Origin: Sorex araneus
Lineage: Eukaryota; Chordata; Mammalia; Eulipotyphla; Soricidae
Length of the DNA stretch: 64,000 nt
Direction: 5' to 3'
Assembly: GCF_027595985.1 (NCBI RefSeq)
Contig: NC_073313.1
Span: 81,260,494 to 81,324,493, forward strand
Positions 1-10,052 of the stretch are shown here, one piece after another. The notes under the pieces are model-generated. The model saw nothing but the letters and a program-made list of their open reading frames with translations. It was not told the DNA's origin and ran no database searches. Every line of letters begins with the position of its first letter. Within the stretch, counting starts at the first letter, position 1. The position numbers and the translations under genes are program-made.

Positions 1-121
1 GATACTCAGGGCTTACTTCTGGCTCTGCACCCAAGGATTACTCCTGGTGGTGCTGGGGATTGAACCTGGATCAGCTGCATGCAAGGAAAATGCCTTCCCC
101 ACTGTACTATTGCTCCAGACC
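1..121 (-). mobile_element. SOR-type SINE, cut by window edge
   Basis: Reverse-orientation copy of the shrew tRNA-derived SINE (family described at 3810-3995). The tail side is lost at the window edge; the tRNA-like head ends at 'ctattgctccagaccct'. No target duplication can be checked. Confidence 0.85.
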
Positions 122-270
122 CTGCTCACCCGGCCTCTTTAGTTAGAGTAGTTGTGATTTCCAATCGTCACTACATGCAGAACCAGAAACTGGAAGATAC
201 CTGATGGCTTTGTATACAGCATGCCAGAGGCTTGATCCACCCAAGTAAGAACTGTTAAGTTGTATTTGAC

Positions 271-716
271 ATCATCACTTGTCATCCCGTTGATCTTCAA
301 TTTGCTCAAGCAGGCGTTGGTAACGTCTCCATTCGTCCCTGTCCCTGTCACGAGCTAGTATATCCCAGTGATATCTGCTCACTCCAGGAACAGGAAGAGC
401 CTCAAACTGTTCATTCAGGGTTTTGACGAAGAGATCTGACCATCTCATTGGTGGGAGGCCACGCAGTCTTTTGACATGCCGTGGAATCCAGTCGGTAACG
501 CTCTAGTCCAGCAGTCATCTCTGAATCGCATTATGTGTCCCGCCCACCTGATTTTTGACACCTTGACAAACAAGACAGCATCCCTGATTCTTGACCACCG
601 TCAACAGAGGTAGGAACTCCGGATTCCTTCTCTCACTTGAGTGAAACGTGATACTCCAAGCACAGCTCTTTGGATTCCTCTTTGGAATACCCGAGTAGCA
701 TTCTCATCCTGTTTTC
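271..716 (-). mobile_element. RTE-clade LINE, 5'-truncated 3' end
   Basis: The minus strand encodes the C-terminal tail of an RTE-type reverse transcriptase polyprotein. One frame reads KIRWAGHIMRFRDD. After a single-base frameshift near 499-500 a second frame runs open to a TGA at 275-277, with PPMRWSDLFVKTLNEQF, SRYHWDILARDRD and a final DEWRRYQRLLEQIEDQRDDK. The element ends immediately after the stop with TGAT repeats, as RTEs do. It is flanked by a perfect 14-bp duplication, AAGTTGTATTTGAC, at 257-270 and 717-730, so this is a target-primed insertion truncated at its 5' end. The endonuclease and catalytic RT domains are absent and the copy is dead. The profile resembles nematode RTE elements; the shrew element RTE1_Sar is the obvious candidate. 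Family assignment is from memory of the conserved tail, not a search. Confidence 0.85.
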
Positions 717-730
717 AAGTTGTATTTGAC

Positions 731-1185
731 TAAAAGAAAAAAATGTGCTGTATCAAAGACACTGACATGGAATTATATGCCCCAGACTGGGAGAAAGGAT
801 CTGCGAGGGGCCCGGGGGCTATCTCAGAGTTCCCAAAGGTGGCCCGCTTTGCAAGAGTGAGGCCATGAGTTCAATTCCTGGTGCTGCTCACATGCACTGA
901 GCAGTGTACCAGCAAGTCTATTGTCAGATATGCCAGCGTAGCAACAACGAGTGTGACCTCCAGAGCATTGTGGCCACATGTGTTCAAACCCCATGGCTCC
1001 TCAGGAGCATGGCAACCAAAACGTGCACGAGCAGCACAGTTCAGATTGTGTGACCACGGCAAACTCGCATATGAGCATTGTAACTAGGTGTGGGACCCCA
1101 GATGAACATCACAACCAAATATGTGCATGTGTGCCACCACCAAGAATGTGTGTGATTCTGGTCATCCAAACAGTAACCACAGGGC
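731..1185. other. No gene; unidentified sequence
   Basis: Possibly contains a very old tRNA-like fragment near 800-890 ('gagttcaattcctggtgct' resembles a B box). No open frame of interest. Confidence 0.4.
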
Positions 1186-1375
1186 CAGAGAAATAGTGCA
1201 AGGGATATCACACTTACCTGCATGCAGCAACCCCAGTGGAATCTCTGGCTGCAGATGACCTCAGTTAAATCTCTGGCTCTGTGTATGAACTCCTGGGCAT
1301 TGCTGAAAGTGCTTCCCACAAGCACAGAGCTCAGAGTAATCCCTGAGTGTGACCCAGTGTGCCCTCATTGATGAA
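1186..1375 (+). mobile_element. Degenerate SOR-like SINE
   Basis: Starts 'ggccagagaaatagtgcaag' and ends with SINE-like 'cagagctcagagtaatccct'; the middle is strongly diverged. Confidence 0.4.
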
Positions 1376-1387
1376 ATGGACCCACCA

Positions 1388-1806
1388 TCGTTTTAAAAAA
1401 TTTTTATTGATTCACCGTTGAGACATAGTTACAAGCTTTCACGTTTCAGTTACAATCACACAATGATCAAACATCCATCCCTCCACCAGTACACATTCCC
1501 CACCACCAATATCTCCAGTATGCCACCACCTTTCCCACCCTCCCCCTGCCTCCATGGCAGATGATATTCGCCATACTCTCTCTCTACTTTTGGGCATTAT
1601 GGTTTGCAACACAGACACTGAGAGGTCATCATGTTTGGTTCATTATCTACTTTCAGCACGCATCTCCCATCCCGACCGATTCCTCCAACCATCATTTTCT
1701 TAGTGATCCCTTCTCTATTCCAGCTATCTTCCCGCCGTCCGCTCATGAGGCAGGCTTCCAACTATGGAGCAATCTTCCTGACTCTTATATCTACTGTCCT
1801 GGACCC
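1388..1806 (-). mobile_element. L1 3' end (3' UTR), reverse
   Basis: Reverse complement of the recurring shrew L1 3' UTR: 'tgattcaccgttgagacata', the block 'ccatccctccaccagtacac' and a short CT stretch equivalent to the (GA)n seen in the other copies. No ORF2 sequence remains. Confidence 0.75.
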
Positions 1807-2075
1807 ACCATCTTAACACACACCTCACTAAAGGAGACATCAAAGTGGCAAATGACTTGTGAAAAGATGTCTGCATCACAGACCATCAGGGAAATGGAAT
1901 GCTGCTCAGCACTAAAAAGAAACTGCCGTTCAGGTCAGGAAATGATGCGGAGGAATCTTTGATGCATATTATTAAGTTAAAGAAGTACATTTGAAAAGAC
2001 TCTGCACTGTATGATTCCGACAGTATGTCATTCTGGAAAAGAGAAAGGTATAGAGACAATAAAATGGTCATTACT

Positions 2076-2257
2076 GGGGCTGGAGTGATAGCACAGTGGG
2101 TAGTGCATTTGCCTTGCACACAACCAACCCGGATTCGATTCCCAGCATCCCATCTGGTCCCCTGAGCACCGCCAGGATTAATTCTTGAATGCATGAGCCA
2201 GGAGTAAGCCCTGTGCATCACCGGGTGTGAACCCCCACCCAATAAAAAGCAATCAAA
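2076..2257 (+). mobile_element. SOR-type SINE
   Basis: Nearly full length from 'ggggctggagtgatagcaca' to an A-rich tail. B box 'gattcgattcc' is well preserved. Confidence 0.9.
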
Positions 2258-2276
2258 ATAAAAGATGGTAATTACT

Positions 2277-2448
2277 AGCTGGACAGATAGTGGCAGAGGT
2301 TAAGCTGCTTGCCTTGCGAGGGGTTGATGGGGCTTGAGGCCCCATATCACATCTGGGTCCCCCACGCACCTCTAGGAGTGATCCCTAAGCACAGAGCCAG
2401 GAACAGCACCCCACAACACTGCTGGGTGTGGCCCCAAAAATCAAACAT
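2277..2448 (+). mobile_element. Diverged SOR-type SINE
   Basis: Head and B box are damaged; the body 'aggagtgatccctaagcaca' and end 'gggtgtggccccaaaaatca' are recognisable. Older subfamily with 'gatccctgagcacagagcc'. Confidence 0.65.
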
Positions 2449-2721
2449 CAATAGTTGGCAGACATTGGAGCTGGGTAGAGAGGGAGGGGAGGCATCTGCA
2501 CAGGCGGAACACAGATGGTGTTTAGGGTAGCGAAATACTCTTTGAAGCTCTAATTATGGATACAAGTTATTCTACATTTATTCAAACCCAATGGCAGTAC
2601 CACGCCAAGAGTGAACCTGAATGGAAGCTGTGAGCTTTGGGTGATAAGGATGTGCCTTTGTAACTTCATTAATGGTGACAGATGTGTCCCCAATGGGGGA
2701 GGTTAATAAAGGGAGAAACTG

Positions 2722-2882
2722 GGGCCAGAGAGATAAAACAAGGGTAAGGCAGTTGCCTTGTCTGTGGCTGGCTGTGCATCGATCCCTGGCACTGCATAGG
2801 ATCCCCTGAACACCATGAGGAGTGGCCCTGAACACAGAGTAAGTCCTGAGTACTGCCAAGTATGACCACAACCCCAACCACT
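2722..2882 (+). mobile_element. Diverged SOR-type SINE
   Basis: Begins 'ggggccagagagataaaaca'; has a B-box-like 'catcgatccctgg' and a degraded tail. Confidence 0.6.
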
Positions 2883-2892
2883 ATAAAAGAAA

Positions 2893-3027
2893 CCAGGGGG
2901 ATAAAGGTGTTGCTCAGTTAGTAGAGAACATGTTTTGTAGACGAGGTTCTGGGTTTGATTCCCTAAACTGAATAACCCACAGCATTGGTAGGTAAGACTG
3001 TGGGGAACCCCCAAATATGGCCAGCCT
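2893..3027 (+). mobile_element. Degenerate SINE-like copy
   Basis: Contains A-box-like 'gttgctcagttagtagagaa' and B-box-like 'gggtttgattccct', without a recognisable body. Confidence 0.4.
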
Positions 3028-3440
3028 CCCAAGGACAGTAGACACAAGGGCCAGGGGGATTGCCTCAGAGCTGGAAGCCTGCTTCATGAGCGGAGGGGAG
3101 AAGGCAGATGGAATAGAGAAGGGATCACTAAGAAAATGATGGTTGGAGGAACCAGTTGGGATTGGAGATGTGTGCCGAAAGTAGATAATGGACCAAACAT
3201 GATGACCTCTCAGTGTCTGTGTTGCAAGCTATAATGCCCAAAAGGAGAGAGAGAGTATGGGGAATATTGTCTGCCTTAGAGGCAGGGGGAGGGTGGGAAA
3301 GGGGGGTCTACCCGGGATATTGGTGATGGGGAATGTGTACTGGTGGAGGGATGGGTGTTTGATCATTGTTAGATTGTAACCCAAACATGAAAGCTTGTAA
3401 CTATTTCATGGTGATTCAACAAAATTTTTAACAATTTAAA
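3028..3440 (+). mobile_element. L1 3' end (3' UTR)
   Basis: Typical forward copy. It starts at 'caaggacagtagacacaagg', carries a short GAGAGAGA stretch at about 3245-3256, then 'ctggtggagggatgggtgtt' and the terminal 'tggtgattcaac' plus A-rich end. It is very like the copy at 17560-18160. Confidence 0.8.
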
Positions 3441-3619
3441 CAATATATTGCCAGCCTGAGCACCACCAGGATTAGCCATACACCCTCAAGTCATTAAAGA
3501 GAAGGAATCAGGATCATGCAAGAGGCATATAGGAAATAGTCTAAATAACACTTGTATGCCTCCCTTACATAAGATACAATTAATTTCATTTTAATATATT
3601 AACACTTGTGTTAGTCAGA

Positions 3620-3790
3620 TTTTTTGGTGGTGGGGAGTTTGATTTTGAGCCATATCCAGTGATGTACTCCTGGTTCTCCACTCAGGGATAACTCTTTGTG
3701 GGGCTAGGAAGACCAGTTGGGGTGCCTGGGATTAAACCTAGGCCGACTGCATGCAAGGCAAGTGATCTACCTGATATAATATCTTTTCAT
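3620..3790 (-). mobile_element. Diverged SOR-type SINE
   Basis: Reverse copy with 'tggttctccactcagggata' and 'gactgcatgcaaggcaag'; the head end is degraded. Confidence 0.6.
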
Positions 3791-3809
3791 GCCCTAACAT
3801 TGTGTTCTT

Positions 3810-3995
3810 TTTTTTTTTTTTTTTTTTTTTTGCTTTTTGGGTCACACCCAGCGATGCTCAGGGGTTACTCCTGGCTTTGCACTCAGGAACTACTCCTGGC
3901 GGTGCTTGGGGGACCATATGGGATGCCGGGGATCGAACCCGGGTCGGCCGCGTGCAAGGCAAACGCCCTACCCGCTGTGCTATCGCTCCGGCCCC
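3810..3995 (-). mobile_element. SOR-type SINE, intact, with TSD
   Basis: Reference copy for the family. Read on the minus strand it has a tRNA-like head (A-box region GATAGCACAGCGGGTAGGG, B box GGGTTCGATCCC), a body of about 90 bp (GGTCCCCCAAGCACCGCCAG and GAGTGCAAAGCCAGGAGTAA) and an A-rich tail (poly-T on the plus strand from 3810). A 17-bp duplication, CCTAACATTGTGTTCTT, lies at 3793-3809 and 3996-4012. The element is non-autonomous: Pol III transcribed, with an A-tail and duplication typical of L1-machinery insertion. Confidence 0.95.
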
Positions 3996-4012
3996 CCTAA
4001 CATTGTGTTCTT

Positions 4013-4710
4013 GACTCAGTGTTTGAACTATAAAGATCTTGAAGGTATAAAAACTTTGATTAATGGTATTTTATCCTTTCTGTTATAATGAAATGAATGT
4101 ACTAATGGGATACACACAGAGAGGGGTGTTGAATAACATTGGGTTGTCCTTGCTCCTCCCTCAGGGAGCTTGGGTTTATTGAGTTACTCCCACAACAGTG
4201 CCCCTGAGGCACACCCAATTCCATGAGGCACTGATAATCCTATACTTCTTTTTTCTTTCCTTTATCTCATTTGCATGGCTTATTTAACAATTTCCTTTTT
4301 GTATAGACACAGGAAGACCGTTGATGCTATGCTTTATGACATGGGAGTTAATTCACTCCAAATAATATTTACTTCTGGGTATCCATCATATTTACCTGAC
4401 TTAAACTCAGTTGCTCTTACTTCCTAACACCCCTAAAAGGAGGGTCCTGATGAAGGGACTGTATGAACCCAGGGCAAGCTGTAAGATACCCTGGCATTGG
4501 AAAGGGACAAGCTAAGCACCATCAGTATAATAAGTTAGGAGCACCGTCAAAAAGAAATAACGGAATAAGGACCCTGTGGAGGTTAGGAAAGAGTAACCTG
4601 GCCTGAGGACTGTGGTCTGGGATATATAGTGAGATGTTTCCATGAAGTACCAAACTTTAAATTTAATATATCTCTTACTGTGCTCATACAAATTGACTAG
4701 AAATATTATA
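4013..4710. other. No gene seen
   Basis: AT-rich sequence without recognisable exons or repeats. Confidence 0.5.
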
Positions 4711-4723
4711 AGAAGTAAATTCA

Positions 4724-4890
4724 CGGACTGGAGCGATAGCACAGCGAGTAGGGTGTTTGTGGCTGACCTGGGTTCGATTCCAGTATCCCATATGGTCCCC
4801 TGAGCACCACCAGGGGTAATTCCTGAGTGCAGAGCCAGGAGTGACCCCTGTGCATCACTGAGTGTGACCCAAAAAGCAAAACAAAAGAAA
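4724..4890 (+). mobile_element. SOR-type SINE with TSD
   Basis: 13-bp duplication AGAAGTAAATTCA at 4711-4723 and 4891-4903. About 15 bases of the head between the A and B boxes are missing ('gtgtttgtggctgacc'). Confidence 0.93.
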
Positions 4891-4903
4891 AGAAGTAAAT
4901 TCA

Positions 4904-5434
4904 TCATGATTGTTTAAATAGATTACTAGCTGAGGAAAGGAGAAATAAATGCACCCTGGATGGAATCCTGCCCTTGAACAGATCTCCTAGTAATCTAGAG
5001 TGCTAAACCCTCAGATGAGATTCTGTCCTTGAGTTAATCTCCTAGAGCTTCCCCAGAAGGAGTGGCTTCACCTCTGTTTGTTGTTATGACAATGTTCAAC
5101 CCCACCCTTCATGATTGCTATATACCTATACTGTAAGGGGGAAAAGAGGAGTAAAGGACTTTGGGGTCTATGAGGAGACTAGGGTGATGGAACTATGATA
5201 ACTGGAACTTTGACCAAAACTACAACTAGATTGTGCTTTAAGGGGAGAGATCAGACTACACTGGAGAGGAGAGAGAAATAAACCAACTATCTACCAGCAT
5301 AGAGCCCTGTTTCTCTGTTCCTCTGATCAGCCCTTTGTCCATCCATCGCCATGGGCAGGCCAGGGGAATAGCTCTCAGCCACCGAGTACTCAAGTCCCTC
5401 GAGTTACCATATTTTTTTCTTGAAACTCGCAGAG
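4904..5434. other. No gene seen
   Basis: Unassigned sequence with no credible open frame. Confidence 0.5.
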
Positions 5435-5606
5435 AGGGGCCAGAAAGACAGTAGAGCATATAAGGCTCTTGCCTTGCATGCAGCCAATTTGGGTTTGATC
5501 CCTGGCATCCCATATGGTCCCCCAAGCACTGCCAGGAGTGACTCCTGATTGTAAAGCCAAGAGATACCCCTGAGCATCACTGGGTGTGTCTCAAAAAACA
5601 AAAAAA
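5435..5606 (+). mobile_element. SOR-type SINE
   Basis: Complete but diverged copy with an A-rich end 'caaaaaacaaaaaaaa'. Confidence 0.85.
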
Positions 5607-5636
5607 ATCACCCCCCTCCTAAAAAATCAAATACAG

Positions 5637-5905
5637 AGGGCCAGATGAATAGCACAGTGGCTGGGAATGTTTATCTTGCAAATATATGGTAGTGACTTCA
5701 ATCCTTGGTGTCCCACAAGTGCTCAGTATGAATCTGGAAGCTTTTCTGTTAGTGATCTCTGGTGCCACTAGCAATTTCTGGCTGTCTGTGGGCACCACCA
5801 AAGGAATGTGAACTCTATGTAAGCACCACAGCAATCCAGGCAAATACCACAATTCTAACACGTGTATCTCAGCTAAGAGTGTGAGCTGAAGCACCATTAA
5901 CTGAA
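5637..5905 (+). mobile_element. Old SINE-like copy with unusual body
   Basis: Has 'gggccagatgaatagcacag' as a head, but the body ('gtgctcagtatgaatctgga' onward) is unlike the standard family. It may be an older subfamily or a chimera. Confidence 0.4.
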
Positions 5906-6061
5906 GGAGTGTTAACTACTGCCAGGTATGTGAACGAGATGGTTTCATGTGACTTCCTACAAGCAACTACAAGACCTTTCCCTCCCTGTCTCAAACTGCA
6001 AGCATCACAGCCAGGCATATGTGGAACCCCAGATCATCACGACAACAATGACAAAAGCTAC

Positions 6062-6200
6062 AGTGGAGCCCAAGAGGGAGCACAAAGGCTGAGGGCATGC
6101 TCTGCATTAAGGAGACCTGGGTTTGATCCCCAGCAATGCATGGTCTCCTGAGAAAGAAGGCTAGAGTAGCTACTCAGCACTGCAGAGTGTGGCCCCCCCA
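6062..6200 (+). mobile_element. Diverged SOR-type SINE
   Basis: B box 'tgggtttgatcccc' and 'catggtctcctgagaaagaa' are recognisable. Confidence 0.5.
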
Positions 6201-6250
6201 TCAAACAATCTAGAACCAAGTGAAAGAGGAGGGGAAGAGGTATTAAACAA

Positions 6251-6426
6251 GAGGCCAGAGTGATAGGACAGAGGGAAGGGCACTGGCCTTGCACACAGCC
6301 GACCCGCACAGTTCGATCCTCCTCAGCATCCCATGGTTTCCAAACTCATCAGGAGTGATCCCTGAGTACAGAGCCAGGGGTAAGCCCTGATTATTGTTGG
6401 GTGTGGCACCCAAAGTAAACAAAAAT
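6251..6426 (+). mobile_element. SOR-type SINE
   Basis: Full-length diverged copy with a small insertion in the B box ('cgcacagttcgatcc'). Confidence 0.85.
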
Positions 6427-6524
6427 ATAAAATAAGACATGTCCATTTAGAAAACTGTAAGTAAGCTCCTGGCTGATATGAAGTAGCACTATCCCCTCTC
6501 ACGTTTAATCTAGTTTTCATTTTC

Positions 6525-7045
6525 TCCCTCGCCTCACTGCTCAGTCATCTGAGTTTTGTAAGCCACGGCCAAGGGTTTGTCATCATTTGATGCTGCCTAT
6601 TACTATTACTCTGTTTTGTCTTTCTCTATAACTCGTATAAGTGACCTCATCTGGTACCTGTCCTTCCTCTGACTTATTTCCCTTAACCAAATACCTTCCA
6701 GTACCATTCACATTGCAGCAAATTGCAGGATTTCATCTCTTCTTTTAGCTGCATAGTATTCTTTTATTTTTTTGCTTTTTTGGGGGGAGGGGTCACACCC
6801 GGTGATGCACAGGGGTTACTCTTGGCTCATGCACTCAGGAATTACTCCTGGCAGTGCTCGGGGGATCATATGGGATACTGGGAATCGAACCCTAGTCAGC
6901 CACGTGCAAGGCAAATGCCCTACCCGCTGTGCTATTGCTCCAGCCCCTAGCTGCATAATATTCTATTGTGTGCACTATACCACAACTGAAATGATAATTA
7001 CTGCTTTTAATGTTAAGATACAATGGTGCTAGAAGTATCTCCCTA
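6525..7045 (-). mobile_element. Older L1, inverted 5' part
   Basis: Reverse L1 3'-region sequence ('accattcacattgcagcaaa', 'ctgcataatattctattgtg'), split by the SINE at 6767-6946. Together with the forward parts at 7046-7168 and 8184-8815 it looks like one 5'-inverted L1. Confidence 0.65.
6767..6946 (-). mobile_element. SOR-type SINE in L1, with TSD
   Basis: Inserted in the reverse L1. The duplication TAGCTGCATAGTATTCT is seen just upstream, with one mismatch in the copy after 6946. Confidence 0.93.
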
Positions 7046-7168
7046 GGCATATACCCTAGGGGCACAAAACTCACCACAGAAAAGCCATTTGCCCTCCTAT
7101 GTTCATTACAAAACTATTCACAATAGCCAGAATCTAGAAACAAACCAAGTGCCCAAGGACAGATGAGA
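7046..7168 (+). mobile_element. Older L1, forward part
   Basis: Matches the widely conserved L1 segment ('ttcacaatagccagaatcta', 'aagtgcccaaggacagatga'). It resumes at 8184 ('aaactatggtacatttacac'), so 7172-8183 is a later insertion. Confidence 0.75.
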
Positions 7169-7171
7169 GGA

Positions 7172-7742
7172 TCAAGTTTGTTCCTTAACCTACTTTCAGC
7201 ATGCAGTTCTCATCCATAGTGATCAGTTCCAACTATCATTGTCCTAGTGGTCCCTTCTCTGTCCAACTGCCTTCTCCTCCAGTAGTTGAGGTAGGTTTCC
7301 AACCATGGACCAATATTCCTTGCCATTATTTCTGCTGTCCTTGGGTATTAGTTCCCTACTATGTTTTGCTTATATCCCACAACTGAGTGTAGTAATTCTA
7401 TGTCTGTCCCTCTCATTCTGCAGCATGAGACTTTCCATGTCCATCCATTTATATGCAAATTTAAAGACTTCATTTTTTTCTGTTGGTTTCATAGTATATC
7501 ATTGTGTAGGGGTACCATAGTTTCTTTAACCAATCACCTGTTCTCAAGTACACTCAGATTGTTTTCAGATTCTGGATATTGTGAAGAGTGCTGCAATGAA
7601 CATAGAAGTGCAGGTGGCATTTCTGCTTGGTGTTTTAGTGCCCTCAAAGTATATTCCCAGAAGTATTCCTGGGTCATATGGAAGCTCAATTTCTAGTCTT
7701 TTGAGGAATGCCCATACTGTTTTCCATAAAAGACTCTTAGTA
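7172..7742 (-). mobile_element. Younger L1, inverted 5' segment with ORF2 tail
   Basis: The minus strand encodes the ORF2p C-terminal region (LLWKTVWAFLKRLEIELPYD, then GTKTPSRNATCTSMFIAALF) and runs into the 3' UTR. It abuts the forward 3' end at 7743, giving a head-to-head inversion typical of twin priming. It is inserted in an older L1 and is not functional. Confidence 0.85.
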
Positions 7743-7986
7743 CCTGTATTGCAAACCATAATACCCAAAAGGAGAGAGAGAGAGAGAAAGAGAGAGAAGA
7801 AAAGTGCCTGTCATAGAGGCAAGCTGGGCTGGCAGATGAAGGGAGGGAAACTGGGGACATTATGAGTGGTGGGAAACGTACACTGGTGGAGGGATGGGTG
7901 TTGGAACATTGTATCACTGAAACCCAACCATTAACAGCTTTGTAACTGTGTATCTCACTGTGATGGAATTTTCTAAAACTTTGTTA
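7743..7986 (+). mobile_element. Younger L1, 3' terminal segment
   Basis: L1 3' UTR end from 'gtacctgtattgcaaaccat', (GA)n at about 7772-7797, 'actggtggagggatgggtgt', then an A-rich tail. It continues the inverted segment at 7172-7742. Confidence 0.8.
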
Positions 7987-8000
7987 AAAAGTTTTTAACA

Positions 8001-8169
8001 GGGGCTGGAGTGATAGCACAGCAGGTAGGGCGTTTGCCTTGCACGTGGCCAACCCGGGTTCAAATCCCAGCATCGCATATGGTCCCCTGAGCACTGCAAA
8101 GGGTAATTCTTGAGTGCAGAGCCAGGAGTAACCCCTGTGCATTGCCAGGTGTGACCCAAAAAGCAAAAG
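8001..8169 (+). mobile_element. SOR-type SINE with TSD
   Basis: Inserted in the tail of the younger L1. A 14-bp duplication, AAAAGTTTTTAACA, lies at 7987-8000 and 8170-8183. This is the third level of a nested insertion. Confidence 0.95.
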
Positions 8170-8183
8170 AAAAGTTTTTAACA

Positions 8184-8815
8184 AAGAAACTATGGTACAT
8201 TTACACAGTGAAACACTATGAAGCTATTGGGAAAAATTAAGTCATGAAATTTGCTTATACAAGGATGGATGTGCAGAGTATCATGCTGAGTTAAATGAGT
8301 CAGAGTGAAAGTGACAAATACAGAATGATTGCACTCATTCGTGGGACATTAAAAAAAAACACCCCATAGTATGTGAACAATACCCAAAGACAGTACAAAC
8401 AAGGGCCAGGAGGACTGGTCCATGGTTGGAAGCTTGCCGCAAGAGGGAAGAGGAATGCACTTACGACAGGGAAGGGTCCACTATGACAATGATAGTTGGA
8501 AATGATCACTCTGGACAAGAACTGAGTGCTGAAAAGAGGTAAAGGGATATATCTGATAACCCTTCAGTAACAGTATTGCAAACCACAGTGCCTAAAAGGA
8601 AACTGAGAGAGAGAGAGAGAGAGAGAAGAAAAGTGTCATAGAGGTAGGATGTAGGGGGAGAAAGAAGGAGGAAAACTGGGGATATATTAATGGCAGGAAA
8701 TGTGCACTGGTGAAGGAATGAGTATTGGAACATTGCCTGACTGAAATTCAATTGTGAGCAACTTTGTAACTGTATAGCGCAGAGTGATTTGATAAAACCA
8801 AAAAAATAGAAACAA
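8184..8815 (+). mobile_element. Older L1, 3' UTR continuation
   Basis: Continues the L1 left at 7168, including 'atgaaatttgcttatacaag' and (GA)n at about 8604-8624, and ends at 'gtgatttgataaaaccaaaa'. Confidence 0.8.
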
Positions 8816-8848
8816 TGATGCAGGACAGTGTATAAAGTGTGATAATTT

Positions 8849-9025
8849 GGGGCTCGATCAATAGTAGCGGTAAGGCCATTTGCCTTTCATGCGGCCAACC
8901 TGGGTTCCATTCCCCACTTCCCATATGGTCCCCTGAGCACTTCCAGGAGTAATTCCAGAGTTCCAAGCCAGAAGTAATACCTGAGCATCACCAAGTGTGG
9001 CCCAAAAACAAACAAACAAAAAATA
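8849..9025 (+). mobile_element. SOR-type SINE
   Basis: Full-length diverged copy; tail 'caaaaacaaacaaacaaaaa'. Confidence 0.85.
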
Positions 9026-9060
9026 TCTGAAATACTGTTTGTAAGAAGAGGGCAGACTAT

Positions 9061-9634
9061 CACTGTTATCACTGTCATCCCGTTGTTCATCGATTTACTT
9101 GAGCAGGTACCAGTAGTGTCTCCATTCGTCCCAGACCTGAGGTTTTAGCAGCCTCTCCTTACTTGTTTTCCCCAATGATAGGAGGCTCTTTTCAGGGTCA
9201 GGGGAATGAGACTTGTTATTGTTACTGAATTTGGCATATCGAATACTTGCCAGGGGAGCTTGCCAGACTCTTCCATGTGGGCAGGATACTCTTGGTAGCT
9301 TGCCAGACTCTCCAAGAGACAAATATATATATATATATGTATGTATGTAAATATATTTCCCTTTTTGATGATGTGCCGTGCAGCCACCTTGTGGCCGCGT
9401 GGTCCAGGAATATGTCCATTCATGTGTGAGGCTCAGCCCGAGCATGTGAAAAGCAGCTGGAGCATGGCGACGGTGGGGTAGTGGAGGTCGGCTGCCAGGG
9501 CTGGGCCCCTTGGGGCAGGGAGGGCTCTCTCCTGCCCCCTCTGGGGCACCCCTGGTGCCGAGTCCGGTGGCATGGTGATGGCAGCTTCACTTTATGCTCC
9601 CTTCCAGGAGAAGCAGCCGTGAGTTCTGGAGGGT
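9061..9634 (-). mobile_element. RTE-tailed non-autonomous element with TSD
   Basis: On the minus strand it has a GC-rich 5' segment (about 9360-9634), an (AT)n stretch (about 9325-9345), a body (GTCTGGCAAGCTACCAAGAG and ATTCGATATGCCAAATTCAG) and a 3' end DEWRHYWYLLK followed by TCGATGAACAACGGGATGAC and a (CAGTGATAA)-like tail. That 3' end matches the RTE fragment at 271-716. The 10-bp sequence GGCAGACTAT at 9051-9060 and 9635-9644 is a plausible target duplication marking the whole 574 bp as one insertion. It has no tRNA head, so it may be an internally deleted RTE or a composite. Confidence 0.65.
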
Positions 9635-9644
9635 GGCAGACTAT

Positions 9645-9939
9645 ATCATTTTTTGTAAGGAGAGAGCAGATATATCATTGCAAAACTATTGGGACTTACA
9701 AGATGTAAAATGGAATGGGAGGGAGGAAGAAATGAAATATCACAAAGTATTTCTTTGTACTTCGGAATCTTAATCACATGATTCAACTAATTAATTTTTT
9801 GAAAAAAAGATCAAGATATTGATTACTTCTGGAGGAGTAGAAATATGGGAATGGATCAGGAGTAGGATGTTTTGCATTTAGCAATACATGGGTAACCACC
9901 AGAATACCTAGAAACATAGTTGAGAATAGTTGCTTGTTC
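9645..9939. other. No gene seen
   Basis: AT-rich unassigned sequence. Confidence 0.5.
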
Positions 9940-10046
9940 ACTGGAGAGATGGCACAGGGGTTTATAATGGCCTTGCATGCAGCTGACTAGCACCACATAT
10001 GGTCCCGTTGCCACTCACCACCAGGTGTAGCCCCCTAACTAAAAAT
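9940..10046 (+). mobile_element. Internally deleted SOR-type SINE
   Basis: Has a head and part of the body ('ccacatatggtcccgttgcc') and lacks the 'gagtgcagagccagg' segment. Confidence 0.65.
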
Positions 10047-10052
10047 ATGAGT

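Noticed and set aside
871..1325. Overlapping frames of 63-94 codons on both strands
   Set aside because: No domain, no splice context, and the neighbourhood is degenerate repeat.
3810..3995. tRNA genes at the many A/B-box sites
   Set aside because: The boxes belong to SINE heads; the sequences do not fold as tRNAs, and bodies, tails and duplications mark them as retroposons.
7565..7768. 67-codon minus-strand frame as a gene
   Set aside because: It is the ORF2 C-terminal remnant of an L1.
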